64,000 bases of DNA from NCBI GenBank assembly GCA_000716465.1, contig JNWL01000029.1, forward strand, positions 14,976 through 78,975. Direction: 5' to 3'. The position numbers were made by a program, and so were the translations under genes. Shown piece by piece: positions 8,475 through 15,409 of the stretch; the first letter of the stretch is position 1; each line of letters opens with the position of its first letter. The notes beneath the pieces were generated by a model that was not told the origin of the DNA, searched no databases, and saw nothing but the letters and a program-made list of their open reading frames with translations. The DNA comes from Streptomyces bikiniensis. GTDB lineage: Bacteria; Actinomycetota; Actinomycetes; Streptomycetales; Streptomycetaceae.

Positions 8475-9191
8475 ATGCCCGTGACCCACCAGGACCAGAA
8501 ACCGGCCAAGCAGAGGAAGCGCCCCACCGGCGACAGTACGACGACCTTCGGCTCCGAGACCGAGACCTCCCGCACTCGGAAGAAGGCACTGCGCAAGCGC
8601 CCCACCGAGAACCCGTCGTCCCTGCGCGGGACCCAGGCGCAGCGGACGCGGAAGGAGCAGCGCAAACGCAGCGTCGAGGAGGCCGTGCCACGCCTGCGTG
8701 ACGCCCTCACCAGCAGCGCCGAGACGTTCCACATCACCCTCGCCGAGGCGGGCGAGGTCACCATGGAGGTGCCACGTGAAGCCCTGGCGGTCCTCGTGGA
8801 GACCATGGCGCTCATCAACTCCGGCCGCGCGGTCGAGGTGATCGCCAAGAGTACGGAGCTGTCCACCATCCAGGCAGCGAAGGCCCTCGGCGTCTCCCGG
8901 CCGCACCTGGTCAAGCTGCTCGACAAGGGCTTGATCGAGTTCCGCATGGTCGGCACCCACCGCCGTGTGGACGTCGCATCCCTGGAGGGCTACCGGCGCC
9001 GCGAACAGAACGAGCAAGCCCGACGCCGCCAAGCCGCGGTCGCCTCCGCCATCGGCTCCACCGAGGCCGAGGGGCTGAGCATCACCGCGGACACCACCGC
9101 CGACCTCGACGCCTACGCACGCGGAGAACTCGACGCCGCAGCCTTGCGCGCCCGCACCCTCGCCCGCTACACCCGTAAGGCCGCTGAGTGA
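8475..9191 (+). CDS. Fic antitoxin with helix-turn-helix domain (class I inhibitory motif)
   Basis: 238 residues. The N-terminal 70 residues are basic and low in complexity. Residues 128-178 form an excisionase/MerR-like winged helix-turn-helix (STIQAAKALGVSRPHLVKLL), which suggests autoregulation of the operon. Near the C-terminus S195-T-E-A-E199-G200 fits the inhibitory motif [S/T]xxxE[G/N] of class I Fic antitoxins, whose glutamate blocks ATP gamma-phosphate placement in the Fic active site; a VbhA-like helix (DAYARGELDAAALRA) follows. The stop overlaps the fic GTG start by 4 bases. The ATG at 8475 is the first in frame; ribosome site is weak (GGGGAC). Confidence 0.85.
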   Translation: MPVTHQDQKPAKQRKRPTGDSTTTFGSETETSRTRKKALRKRPTENPSSLRGTQAQRTRKEQRKRSVEEAVPRLRDALTSSAETFHITLAEAGEVTMEVPREALAVLVETMALINSGRAVEVIAKSTELSTIQAAKALGVSRPHLVKLLDKGLIEFRMVGTHRRVDVASLEGYRRREQNEQARRRQAAVASAIGSTEAEGLSITADTTADLDAYARGELDAAALRARTLARYTRKAAE

Positions 9192-9757
9192 CCGATCCCT
9201 ACAGCGAGCCCAACGGCGTCCTCCGAAACAGTCTCGGCATCACCGACGCAGACGAGCTTTCCGAAGCCGAATCGGACATCGCCGCGGTGGAACTCGCCGT
9301 TCTGGACGCCGAGCCGCTGCTCGGCAGCTACGACCTCGCACACCTGCAAGCCTTCCACCGGCAAATCTTCGGCAGCGTGTACCCGTGGGCCGGGGAGCTG
9401 CGCACCATTGAGATCTCCAAGGGCACATCGTTCTGTCCGTCGATCCACATCGCCTCCTACGCGGAGGACGTGTTCCGCAAGCTCGCCGACAACGACCACC
9501 TACAAGGCTTGGCCCGCCCGGAGTTCGTCCGAGCCCTGGCCGACCTGTACGGCGACGTGAACGCCATCCACCCCTTCCGGGAAGGCAACGGCCGCACCCA
9601 GCGCGCCTTCCTCGCCCAACTCGCCCGCGAAGCCGGCTACACCGTCTCCTGGCAGGACATGGACCAAGAGGAGAACATCGCCGCATCGGTGGCCAGCTTC
9701 AACGCGAACAACGACCTACTGGAGAAGATGCTCGACGCTCTGGTAAGACCCGCCTGA
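9188..9757 (+). CDS. fic: Fic/DOC family protein adenylyltransferase toxin
   Basis: 189 residues. Fic enzymes transfer AMP (or other phosphate-containing groups) to protein hydroxyls; many toxins of this type modify DNA gyrase and topoisomerase IV. The signature is complete: H128-P-F-R-E-G-N-G-R136-T-Q-R139, with the catalytic histidine, the magnesium-binding acidic residue and both anion-nest arginines, so the enzyme should be active. The flap region RTIEISKGTSFCPS and the YPWAGELR segment match the VbhT/Fic core. Start is GTG, in the GTGA overlap with the antitoxin stop, implying translational coupling. No inhibitory motif is seen inside the toxin itself, as expected for class I. Confidence 0.93.
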   Translation: MTDPYSEPNGVLRNSLGITDADELSEAESDIAAVELAVLDAEPLLGSYDLAHLQAFHRQIFGSVYPWAGELRTIEISKGTSFCPSIHIASYAEDVFRKLADNDHLQGLARPEFVRALADLYGDVNAIHPFREGNGRTQRAFLAQLAREAGYTVSWQDMDQEENIAASVASFNANNDLLEKMLDALVRPA

Positions 9758-9839
9758 CTGTCGTCCACCGGCGGCTCCGTCTCCGAGATCGGTCAGCCAG
9801 TCGCGGGCCGGCTCTTTCACATCGACAAGGCGCGGCCGG

Positions 9840-10180
9840 TCAGGCCTGTCGGCTATACCCGACAGGGCGTTCCGCCGTCCGGCTGCGGTACTCGACGTGC
9901 CGCAGGCCCCGTCGGGTGCGCTGGACGAGGTGTCCGGGGGTGCTGAAGGCGGCGTTGGAGAGCCAGCCGCGTCGCAGGAGCGACCCGCTCCCTTCGACGA
10001 GGTTGAGCTCGGGTGCGTAGGACGGCAGGTAGGAGACGGTCAGCCAATCCCGGGCCGCGGGGCGGCCTTGTGAACGCTGAGGTTGTCCCAAGCGAGCACG
10101 ATCGGGCCGCCGAGCCGCTGGCGTTCGACGGTCGGCCCGCCCCCTTGTGGATACCGCACGCCTCCGGCGATACCGCAGCA
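9840..10180 (-). pseudogene. IS630-type transposase remnant
   Basis: Two minus-strand frames together recall the C-terminal DDE domain of IS630 transposases. GGPIVLAWDNLSVHK (around 10070-10115) supplies an aspartate, and after a frameshift near 10060 DWLTVSYLPSYAPELNLVEG continues to a stop at 9840 with the catalytic glutamate still present. The N-terminal two thirds are missing and the conserved W after the glutamate is lost. A further scrap with RDWLT lies near 9805. No terminal inverted repeats were found. It is a dead fragment. Confidence 0.75.
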
Positions 10181-10257
10181 GACGACCAGCCGCCAGCCCC
10201 TACGACACCACGGGTTCCACCCCAGTAACGCGGGCAAGCCCCCGAAAGACCGGAAAG

Positions 10258-10283
10258 GGCCTCCGACGCAGGTCAGAGGCCCT
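10258..10283. terminator. hairpin beside the displaced rnpB 3' end
   Basis: AGGGCCTCCGAC pairs with GTCAGAGGCCCT (one G-T pair) around a 4-nt loop. It sits beside the duplicated rnpB tail at the same relative side as the rnpB terminator at 11611-11649 and may be the original rnpB terminator moved away by an insertion. Confidence 0.5.
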
Positions 10284-10307
10284 ATCCGAGGAAAAGCCCC
10301 AGGTGGC

Positions 10308-10332
10308 GGCAGACGAGTCGGGCTGTACGCCG
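10308..10332 (-). repeat. displaced copy of the last 25 nt of rnpB (candidate att site)
   Basis: These 25 bases are identical to 11652-11676, the 3' end of the RNase P RNA gene including the 3' strand of helix P1. The bases on both sides differ between copies, so the repeat is exactly 25 bp. Such a pattern is what site-specific integration into an RNA gene 3' end leaves behind. Confidence 0.8.
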
Positions 10333-10412
10333 AGGACTGTCGGCGCAACGCCATGACCTGCACAAACGTGTAGGGACGGCCTCCCGTGGCCACTTTGGTG
10401 GCTACGCAACAA

Positions 10413-10449
10413 GACGTCCCCGTCCGGATCGGTCCCGGACGGGGACGTC
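10413..10449 (-). terminator. terminator after the duplicated-domain hypothetical gene
   Basis: A 15-bp perfect stem (10413-10427 with 10435-10449, 7-nt loop) lies 14 bases past the stop codon of the minus-strand gene at 10463. Confidence 0.8.
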
Positions 10450-10462
10450 GTCGCTCCTGAGG

Positions 10463-10816
10463 TCAGACAGTCTGCTCGACGCGTTCGAAGATGTCCGCGT
10501 CCGTCTCCCGCTGCCAGGCCGGCAGGTCGGCCCAGTCGGCGACGTATCCGGGCTTGGGGTCCTCGAAGTGCCTGAACATCTGGGCGGTCCAGCAGATCGC
10601 GACGAATCGCCCCTTCTGCTCGCGGGTGAGCCGGGCCGCATGCCCGCCGCTGACCTCGATGAAGTCGCGCACCTGCCCGTACACGGCGGCGGCGGCTTCG
10701 CGCTCCCACGCGGGCGTCTCGTCCCACGGCGTGACGTAGCCGGGCTTCGGCTCGCCGGGACAGTGCTTGTGCACACCGTCGATCCACGCCTCGCGGAAGA
10801 TCCGGCCGTCGTTCAT
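10463..10816 (-). CDS. hypothetical protein with internal duplication
   Basis: 117 residues. I do not recognise a named function. The protein contains two related modules: KPGYVTPWDETPAWEREA near residue 24 and KPGYVADWADLPAWQRET near residue 85, each followed by a short helix, with a helical spacer (TREQKGRFVAICWTAQMFR) between them. Similar W-x-x-(L/T)PxWxRE modules occur in actinobacterial plasmid and phage proteins. The start at 10816 is preceded by AGAGGGAC; a longer frame to 10906 lacks a ribosome site. It has its own terminator and lies between the two rnpB tail copies, so it was probably imported. Confidence 0.7.
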   Translation of the reverse strand: MNDGRIFREAWIDGVHKHCPGEPKPGYVTPWDETPAWEREAAAAVYGQVRDFIEVSGGHAARLTREQKGRFVAICWTAQMFRHFEDPKPGYVADWADLPAWQRETDADIFERVEQTV

Positions 10817-10832
10817 GCGCGTGTCCCTCTCG

Positions 10833-11036
10833 TCATGCGGTGCGCGGAAGCGCCGCGATTCGGTGATCAAGAGTCGAGACTCGGTCATCGGACACGAGCG
10901 GGGCAAGACGCCCCCGAAGCCCGTCCAGCTTCTTGCCGATGAACCCCGAATCCGACCGGTCGGCCAGTCCGAGTGCCTGCTCCGCGTAGTGCACGACCTG
11001 GTCGATGTCCCGCCTCGATCTCTCCGCCCGGACCGC
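10833..11036 (-). pseudogene. C-terminal fragment of a TPR-containing transcriptional regulator
   Basis: The last 67 residues of this frame (VVHYAEQALGLADRSDSG then KKLDGLRGRLAPLVSDDRV and LDHRIAAL) look like the tail of Streptomyces XRE-type regulators with tetratricopeptide repeats. No start, helix-turn-helix or upstream repeats are present, so it appears to be a truncated relic. Assignment is by pattern recognition only. Confidence 0.5.
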
Positions 11037-11171
11037 GTACACGGGCGGTGAGCGGCGCACCCTTGAGGTCCCTGTTCGATCCGGAGAAGGAGTCGTCCGA
11101 GTTCGTCGCAGACGGCGCTGGATCGACCGGGCCTCCTCCCTGCGCCGGGAGCAGCGGATCACCTGAGCCAC

Positions 11172-11177
11172 TACGCT
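11172..11177 (+). promoter_or_regulatory. -10 box of the DUF6087 gene, leaderless
   Basis: TACGCT ends 6 nt before the ATG at 11184, with no ribosome site between; the same arrangement recurs at many genes in this window. Confidence 0.45.
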
Positions 11178-11183
11178 CCGGCC

Positions 11184-11477
11184 ATGGACGACGAACCGCT
11201 CGCGGAGTGGGCCGAGCGCCGGGACGCGAGGATCGGGCAGCTCCGTGCCGTACCCCTCGTGACCGGCGACGGCCCGCGGGCATCGCACCTGAACCCCGAC
11301 GCTCCCCGCGCGATCCAGCGGTGGAACGGGCATCTGTGGGAGGCGCACGGCTTCGCGGCGAACCTCGCGGAAGCACGGCGCCTCCTGTTCCCCCGTGCCG
11401 AGACCGCCGCCACTCCCGAGGCGCCGCCGAAGCTCGGTCCCGGGACCGGCAGACATCGGAAGCCTCCGACGCCCTGA
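11184..11477 (+). CDS. DUF6087-like protein
   Basis: 97 residues, function unknown. The pattern EPLAEWAERRDARIGQLRAV, then LVTGDGPRASHLNPDAPR and IQRWNGHLW, followed by an ANLAEARRLL helix and a LGPGTGRHRKP tail, matches a small protein family restricted to Streptomyces and relatives, often found beside regulators and in integrated elements. The ATG has a -10 box 6 nt upstream. It lies inside the segment flanked by the rnpB tail repeats. Confidence 0.7.
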   Translation: MDDEPLAEWAERRDARIGQLRAVPLVTGDGPRASHLNPDAPRAIQRWNGHLWEAHGFAANLAEARRLLFPRAETAATPEAPPKLGPGTGRHRKPPTP

Positions 11478-11610
11478 TGACTCCGCCGGCGTCCCGGCCC
11501 GATTCCCGGCTCGGCCGGCACCCGTTCAAGCCGCCCGGCGTGGCTGCCTTCATGGCTACCTTCGAACCGGTACGGAACAGGGTGGGGCGACGCCCCTGTT
11601 TTCACAGGGA

Positions 11611-11649
11611 AGGCCTCTGACCTGCGGTATCGCTGGTCAGAGGCCTTGA
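11611..11649 (-). terminator. rnpB terminator
   Basis: AAGGCCTCTGACC and GGTCAGAGGCCTT form a perfect 13-bp stem just beyond the 3' end of rnpB on the minus strand. Confidence 0.75.
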
Positions 11650-11651
11650 GG

Positions 11652-11676
11652 GGCAGACGAGTCGGGCTGTACGCCG
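11652..11676 (-). repeat. 25-bp direct repeat at the rnpB 3' end (candidate att site)
   Basis: This is the in-place copy of the repeat also found at 10308-10332. If an element integrated here, rnpB function is preserved because the element supplied an identical tail. Confidence 0.8.
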
Positions 11677-12065
11677 GGTTCTGTGCCCCGGGACCTCGCG
11701 GTCGTCGGGGTGACGGCCATCCATCTAGGACCGGCGTTGCCGCCGGCCTCCTGCGGTCTACCCGCGGACTCGGGCGAGCAGCCCTCGAACATCCGCGCAG
11801 GGACACCGGGGTGTCCCCTCTTGACCTTGCTCCGAGTGGGGTTTACCTAGCCGCCTGAGTCACCTCAGGCGCTGGTGGTCTCTTACACCACCGTTTCACC
11901 CTTACCGAGGTCCGTACGGATACGGTCCCGGCGGTCTGTTTTCTGTGGCACTGTCCCGCGGGTCACCCCGGGTGGCCGTTAGCCACCACCCTGCTCTGTG
12001 GAGCCCGGACGTTCCTCGGGGAGATCCGGAGATCCCCACGCGGCCGCCCGCCCGGCTCGTCTGCC
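11652..12065 (-). ncRNA. rnpB: RNase P RNA (type A)
   Basis: About 414 nt. This is the catalytic RNA that removes 5' leaders from tRNA precursors. On the minus strand it reads GGCAGACGAG (12056-12065), the P1 5' strand, which pairs exactly with 11652-11661 at the 3' end. Other hallmarks are GAGGAACGTCCGGGCTCC (P4/CR-I), ACAGAGCAGGGTGGTGGCT, CCACAGAAA, GGGTGAAACGGTGGTGTAAG, and the 3' segment CACAGAACCCGGCGTACAG. The 3' end coincides with one copy of a 25-bp direct repeat. TAGCAT at 12075-12080 (minus strand) is a fitting -10 box. Confidence 0.96.
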
Positions 12066-12074
12066 GTGCCGACC

Positions 12075-12080
12075 ATGCTA
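12075..12080 (-). promoter_or_regulatory. -10 box of rnpB
   Basis: Minus-strand TAGCAT lies 9 nt before the first P1 nucleotide of rnpB, as expected for a promoter initiating at the RNA 5' end. No clear -35 box was seen. It shares a short intergenic region with the MerR promoter on the other strand. Confidence 0.5.
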
Positions 12081-12100
12081 CCCGCCGCACCGGCCCGCCC

Positions 12101-12131
12101 TTGACCCTGCCGCAGCGTCAGGGTTTCTACT
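12101..12131 (+). promoter_or_regulatory. MerR-type promoter-operator (19-bp spacer, dyad)
   Basis: TTGACC (12101-12106) and TCTACT (12126-12131) are 19 bp apart, the long spacer typical of MerR-controlled promoters. A dyad with arms ACCCTG and CAGGGT (12104-12109, 12119-12124) fills the spacer; further in, CGC/GCG also pairs around a central A. The ATG of the MerR gene is 6 nt past the -10 box. Autoregulation is strongly suggested. Confidence 0.75.
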
Positions 12132-12137
12132 GGCCCC

Positions 12138-12929
12138 ATGCGCATCGGCGAGATCGCCGCCCTGGTCGGGGTCACCCCCCGGGCCGTGCGGCACTACCAC
12201 CAGTCCGGGCTGCTGCCCGAGCCCGCGCGGCGGGCCAACGGGTACCGGGAGTACGGCGTCCGGGACGCCGTCCTGCTCGCTCGCATCCGGCGCCTCACCG
12301 CACTGGGGCTCGGCCTCGACGAGGTGCGGGACGTGCTCGCGGACGACGAGGGGCGCGGGCTCGTGGAGGTCCTGGAGGAGCTGGCCGACGACCTCGCCCG
12401 GCAGGAGGCCGTGCTGCGGGAGCGGCGGAAGCGGCTCGCCGCTCTCCTGGACGACGCCCGCGCCGGGCGACTGCCCGCCGACGGGCCCGTCTCGCCGGAG
12501 TTCGCCGCGCTCCTGGCGGGCCTGGGCGAGCCGCCCGCCTCCCCCATGGCCGTGAAGGACCGGCAGGTCCTCGCCCTGCTCGACGCCGTCGTGCCGGAGG
12601 AGGACCGGGCGCGCCTGATGGAGTCCCTGCGCGGGATGGCCCCGTCCGCGTACGAGGTGTACGCGCTGTTCGACGCCCTGGAGGACGCCGCGCCGGACGA
12701 TCCCCGCGTGGACGGGGCCGCCCGGGTGCTCGCGGACTCCCTGCCGGACCTCCCCGGGGCCGAGCTGCCGGAGGGCGCGGCGGACGGGCGCGGCTCCGGG
12801 TCCCTCCTCGCCGACGCCGTCTTCGCGGACCTCTCCCCCGCCCAGGAGGCGGCCCTGCGCCTCGCGATGCGTCTCGTACGGGACCGAGTACGGGAACGGG
12901 TACAGGACCGGCGGGAGGGGACCCCGTGA
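12138..12929 (+). CDS. MerR family transcriptional regulator
   Basis: 263 residues. The N-terminal DNA-binding domain is textbook: MRIGEIAALVGVTPRAVRHY, GLLPEPARRANGYREY and IRRLTALGLGLDEVRDVL. A coiled-coil dimer helix (about residues 70-110) follows, then a roughly 150-residue helical effector domain of unknown ligand, larger than in metal-sensing MerR proteins. Such regulators untwist a 19-bp spacer promoter; one is present immediately upstream and the start is leaderless. The stop overlaps the GTG of the next gene by 4 bases, so the membrane protein is in the same operon and a likely target. Confidence 0.93.
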   Translation: MRIGEIAALVGVTPRAVRHYHQSGLLPEPARRANGYREYGVRDAVLLARIRRLTALGLGLDEVRDVLADDEGRGLVEVLEELADDLARQEAVLRERRKRLAALLDDARAGRLPADGPVSPEFAALLAGLGEPPASPMAVKDRQVLALLDAVVPEEDRARLMESLRGMAPSAYEVYALFDALEDAAPDDPRVDGAARVLADSLPDLPGAELPEGAADGRGSGSLLADAVFADLSPAQEAALRLAMRLVRDRVRERVQDRREGTP

Positions 12930-13753
12930 CGACCGCACGCCCCCTCCGGGTCCTCGCCTGTGCCGTCCTCCCCCTCGAAGCCGTCCTCGTCGTCCGCCTC
13001 GTCGGGGGCGTACGGACACCCGCCCCCGTCCTCGTCCTCGCCGAAGTCCTCGTGGCGGGCCTCCTCCTCGCCGAAGGCCTCGCCTACCTGCGGTTGCGGC
13101 GGCGCGGGCTCTCGCGGCGGGACGCCGTGGCGGAGCTGGTGCCCGGGCCCGTGCTGCGGCTCCTCGGGCACGAGCTGCGGCTGCTCGCGAGCCTGGGGCG
13201 GTGGGTCGCGCGCCGGCCGCACGGGACCGCCGGCGCGGACGGGGTGTTCCCGTACGCCCGCGACCAGGCCGCGCTGATGTACGGCTTCGCGTTCGTGTGC
13301 GTGGTCGAGACGGTCGGCCTGTCGTTCCTGCTCGCCCGCTGGCCTCTCGTCCACGGGATCGTCCTGGTCCTGGACGTCTACACCGTGCTCTTCGTCCTCG
13401 GTCTGCACGCCGCCTCCGCGACCCGCCCGCACGTCCTCGCCGGAGGCGTCCTGCGGCTGCGGCAGGCCGCCCACGTCGACCTGCGGATCCCGCTCGACCG
13501 GATCGCGTCCGTACGGCGGGAGACGCTGTTCTCCCACGAGAAGGCGGAAGGCGAGCTGAACCTCGCCGTCGGCGCGCAGACCTCCGTCACCGTCGAGCTG
13601 ACCGAGCCGGTGGACGCGCCCCGGCTGCTCGGCGCGCCCCGGCCCGTACGGGTCGTCAGGGTCCACGCCGACGACCCGCAAGCCCTGTACGGAGCACTCA
13701 CGCGGGCGCGAACAGCACCTTCGCCCGCCCCGGGTCCGCCTCCGCGAGTCTGA
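12926..13753 (+). CDS. integral membrane protein of unknown function, MerR operon
   Basis: 275 residues. The GTG start lies in the overlap with the merR stop. About four hydrophobic segments are visible: residues 10-30, 35-55, 110-135 and 140-160. The C-terminal third (LRIPLDRIASVRRE, then GELNLAVGAQTSVTVELTEPV) looks like a soluble PH-like beta domain. No transporter or enzyme motif is recognised. Its 3' end overlaps the RNB gene on the opposite strand by 56 bp. Confidence 0.8.
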   Translation: MTTARPLRVLACAVLPLEAVLVVRLVGGVRTPAPVLVLAEVLVAGLLLAEGLAYLRLRRRGLSRRDAVAELVPGPVLRLLGHELRLLASLGRWVARRPHGTAGADGVFPYARDQAALMYGFAFVCVVETVGLSFLLARWPLVHGIVLVLDVYTVLFVLGLHAASATRPHVLAGGVLRLRQAAHVDLRIPLDRIASVRRETLFSHEKAEGELNLAVGAQTSVTVELTEPVDAPRLLGAPRPVRVVRVHADDPQALYGALTRARTAPSPAPGPPPRV

Positions 13754-15140
13754 CCCGCAGCCACTCCCCCAGCGGCAGCGGGGATTCGCCGCCCGCGATC
13801 CGGGCGACCACCGCCGGGTCCTCCAGGTGGACGGTGCCGGTGGACGGCTCGCGCTCCTTGACGTCGATCACGTACGCGTCGAAGAGCTCCCCGATCCGGT
13901 CCTTCAGGAGCGCCGCCTCGACGACGTCGACGCTCTCGCGCTCGACGGAGCCGGCGCGGCGCGAGCCCGCGGCCATCTCGTCGGGGAGCGAGGGCAGCGC
14001 GGCCCGCACCCACTCGGGCGGCTCGTCCCCGGCGACCGCCGCCACGCACAGCTCGCTCGCGTACCGGTCGACGAGGCGGCGCAGCGGGGCGGTGCAGTGG
14101 GTGTACTCGTCGGCGACGGCGGCGTGCACGGCCGGGTCGGGGACGTGGCCGTCGGTGAAGACGGTGTACCCGGCGCCGCGCAGGAGGGTCGTGCACTCCT
14201 GGAGGAAGGCGGCGTGGCGCGGGTTCGAGGGGTCGGCGGAGCGGACGACGTCGGCGTACGGGACGTGGTGCGGCCAGTCGACGCCGAGGGCCTGCGCGGA
14301 GCGGCGCAGCCGGGCCACGGCGCCGTCGGGCGCGGTGGGGAGGGTGCGCAGGATGCCGGTGCCGGCGGCGGTCATCAGGTCGGCGGCGGCCATGCCGGTG
14401 AGCAGCGAGATCTGCGCGTTCCAGCTCTCGGAGGGGAACGGGGCCCGGTAGACCAGGTCGTAGCCGTCGTCCTTCTCGACGATCTCCTGTTCGGGGACGT
14501 CGAGGGAGATCCCGCCGCGCTCGATCTCGACGGCCTCGCGCAGGCGCCCGATCTCGCGCAGCAGGGCGACGGGCTCCTCGGCGGTGCCGGAGTCGAGCCG
14601 CCGCTGCACGCCCGCGTAGTCGAGCTTGGCCCGGCTGCGGACGAGGGCGCGGCGCACGTCGGTGGCGACCCTGCGCCCCTCGGCGTCGAGGTCGATCCGC
14701 CACAGCACGGCGGGCCGGACCTCGCCGGGGAGGAGACTGGCGGCGCCCTCGGAGAGGACGGCGGGGTGGAGGGGGACCTTGCCGTCGGGGAAGTAGAGGG
14801 TGAGGACCCGCCGGTGGGCCTCGGCGTCGAGCGCGGAGCCGGGGGCGACGAAGGCGGCGACGTCGGCGATGGCGTAGTGGACGCGGTAGCCGCCGTCGGC
14901 CCTGCGGGCCAGGTGCACGGCCTGGTCGAGGTCGGTGGAGGTGGGCGGGTCGACGGTGAAGAAGGGCAGGTCGGTGGCGTCGTGCGCGGGGAGCCGGGGC
15001 GCCTTCGCGGCGGTCTCGGCCTCGGCGAGGACGGCGGGCGGGAAGGCGCCGGGGACCGCGAGTTCGGTACGGAGGGCGCGCAGGGCGGCCCGCAGGGGAG
15101 CCTCGGCTGCGCCGGTCACGTGTAGGGGGCGGCGGGGCAT
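13698..15140 (-). CDS. RNB domain-containing ribonuclease (RNase II/R type)
   Basis: 480 residues. The RNB domain degrades RNA 3' to 5' processively. The catalytic region is FFTVDPPTSTDLDQAV with the aspartate cluster that binds magnesium, followed by HYAIADVAAFV and, near residue 345, HCTAPLRRLVDRY. It is shorter than RNase II or R and lacks clear N-terminal cold-shock domains, like other actinobacterial single-domain RNB proteins. The start at 15140 (MPRRPLHV) is chosen because a -10 box (TACGCT, 15147-15152, minus strand) lies 6 nt upstream; the frame extension beyond runs through a tandem repeat array and is not coding. Confidence 0.88.
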   Translation of the reverse strand: MPRRPLHVTGAAEAPLRAALRALRTELAVPGAFPPAVLAEAETAAKAPRLPAHDATDLPFFTVDPPTSTDLDQAVHLARRADGGYRVHYAIADVAAFVAPGSALDAEAHRRVLTLYFPDGKVPLHPAVLSEGAASLLPGEVRPAVLWRIDLDAEGRRVATDVRRALVRSRAKLDYAGVQRRLDSGTAEEPVALLREIGRLREAVEIERGGISLDVPEQEIVEKDDGYDLVYRAPFPSESWNAQISLLTGMAAADLMTAAGTGILRTLPTAPDGAVARLRRSAQALGVDWPHHVPYADVVRSADPSNPRHAAFLQECTTLLRGAGYTVFTDGHVPDPAVHAAVADEYTHCTAPLRRLVDRYASELCVAAVAGDEPPEWVRAALPSLPDEMAAGSRRAGSVERESVDVVEAALLKDRIGELFDAYVIDVKEREPSTGTVHLEDPAVVARIAGGESPLPLGEWLRVRLAEADPGRAKVLFAPA

Positions 15141-15146
15141 GGACCG

Positions 15147-15175
15147 AGCGTAGGGGGTGGGGGCGGGCGCGTCAT
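15147..15175 (-). promoter_or_regulatory. promoter of the RNB gene, leaderless
   Basis: On the minus strand ATGACG (15170-15175) and TACGCT (15147-15152) are 17 bp apart and the ATG follows 6 nt later. The -35 box abuts the tandem repeat array at 15178. Confidence 0.5.
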
Positions 15176-15177
15176 GT

Positions 15178-15339
15178 CGGCGCCTTCTCCGCGAGGGGTT
15201 CGGGCGTCTTCTCCGCGAGGAGGTCGGCGTCTTCTCCGCGAGGGGTTCGGCACCTTCTCCACGAGGAGGTCGGCGCCTTCTCCGCGAGGGGTTCGGCACC
15301 TTCTCCACGAGGAGGTCGGCGCCTTCTCCGCGAGGGGTT
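15178..15339. repeat. 23-bp tandem repeat array, seven units, two alternating variants
   Basis: Seven head-to-tail units (15178-15200, 15201-15224, 15225-15247, 15248-15270, 15271-15293, 15294-15316, 15317-15339) alternate between a variant ending GAGGGGTT and one ending GAGGAGGT, so a 46-bp higher-order unit is visible. One unit has 24 bp. There are no spacers, so it is not CRISPR. It fills the space between the divergent RNB and yaaA promoters. Confidence 0.95.
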
Positions 15340-15353
15340 CCGGCGCCGCTTTG

Positions 15354-15359
15354 TAGGCT
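15354..15359 (+). promoter_or_regulatory. possible -10 box for yaaA
   Basis: TAGGCT lies 50 nt before the GTG start; no convincing -35 box is seen because the preceding sequence is the repeat array. Confidence 0.3.
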
Positions 15360-15409
15360 GGGCGGCCGGGGCCGCACCCCCACCCCCGTCCGTACGAAGG
15401 AGAACCACC

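Noticed and set aside
10200..10230. GGGTTCCACCCC resembling a tRNA T-arm
   Set aside because: No acceptor stem, D-arm or anticodon arm could be built around it; no tRNA genes were found in the window.
15178..15339. Possible CRISPR array
   Set aside because: Units are contiguous with no spacers and no cas genes nearby.
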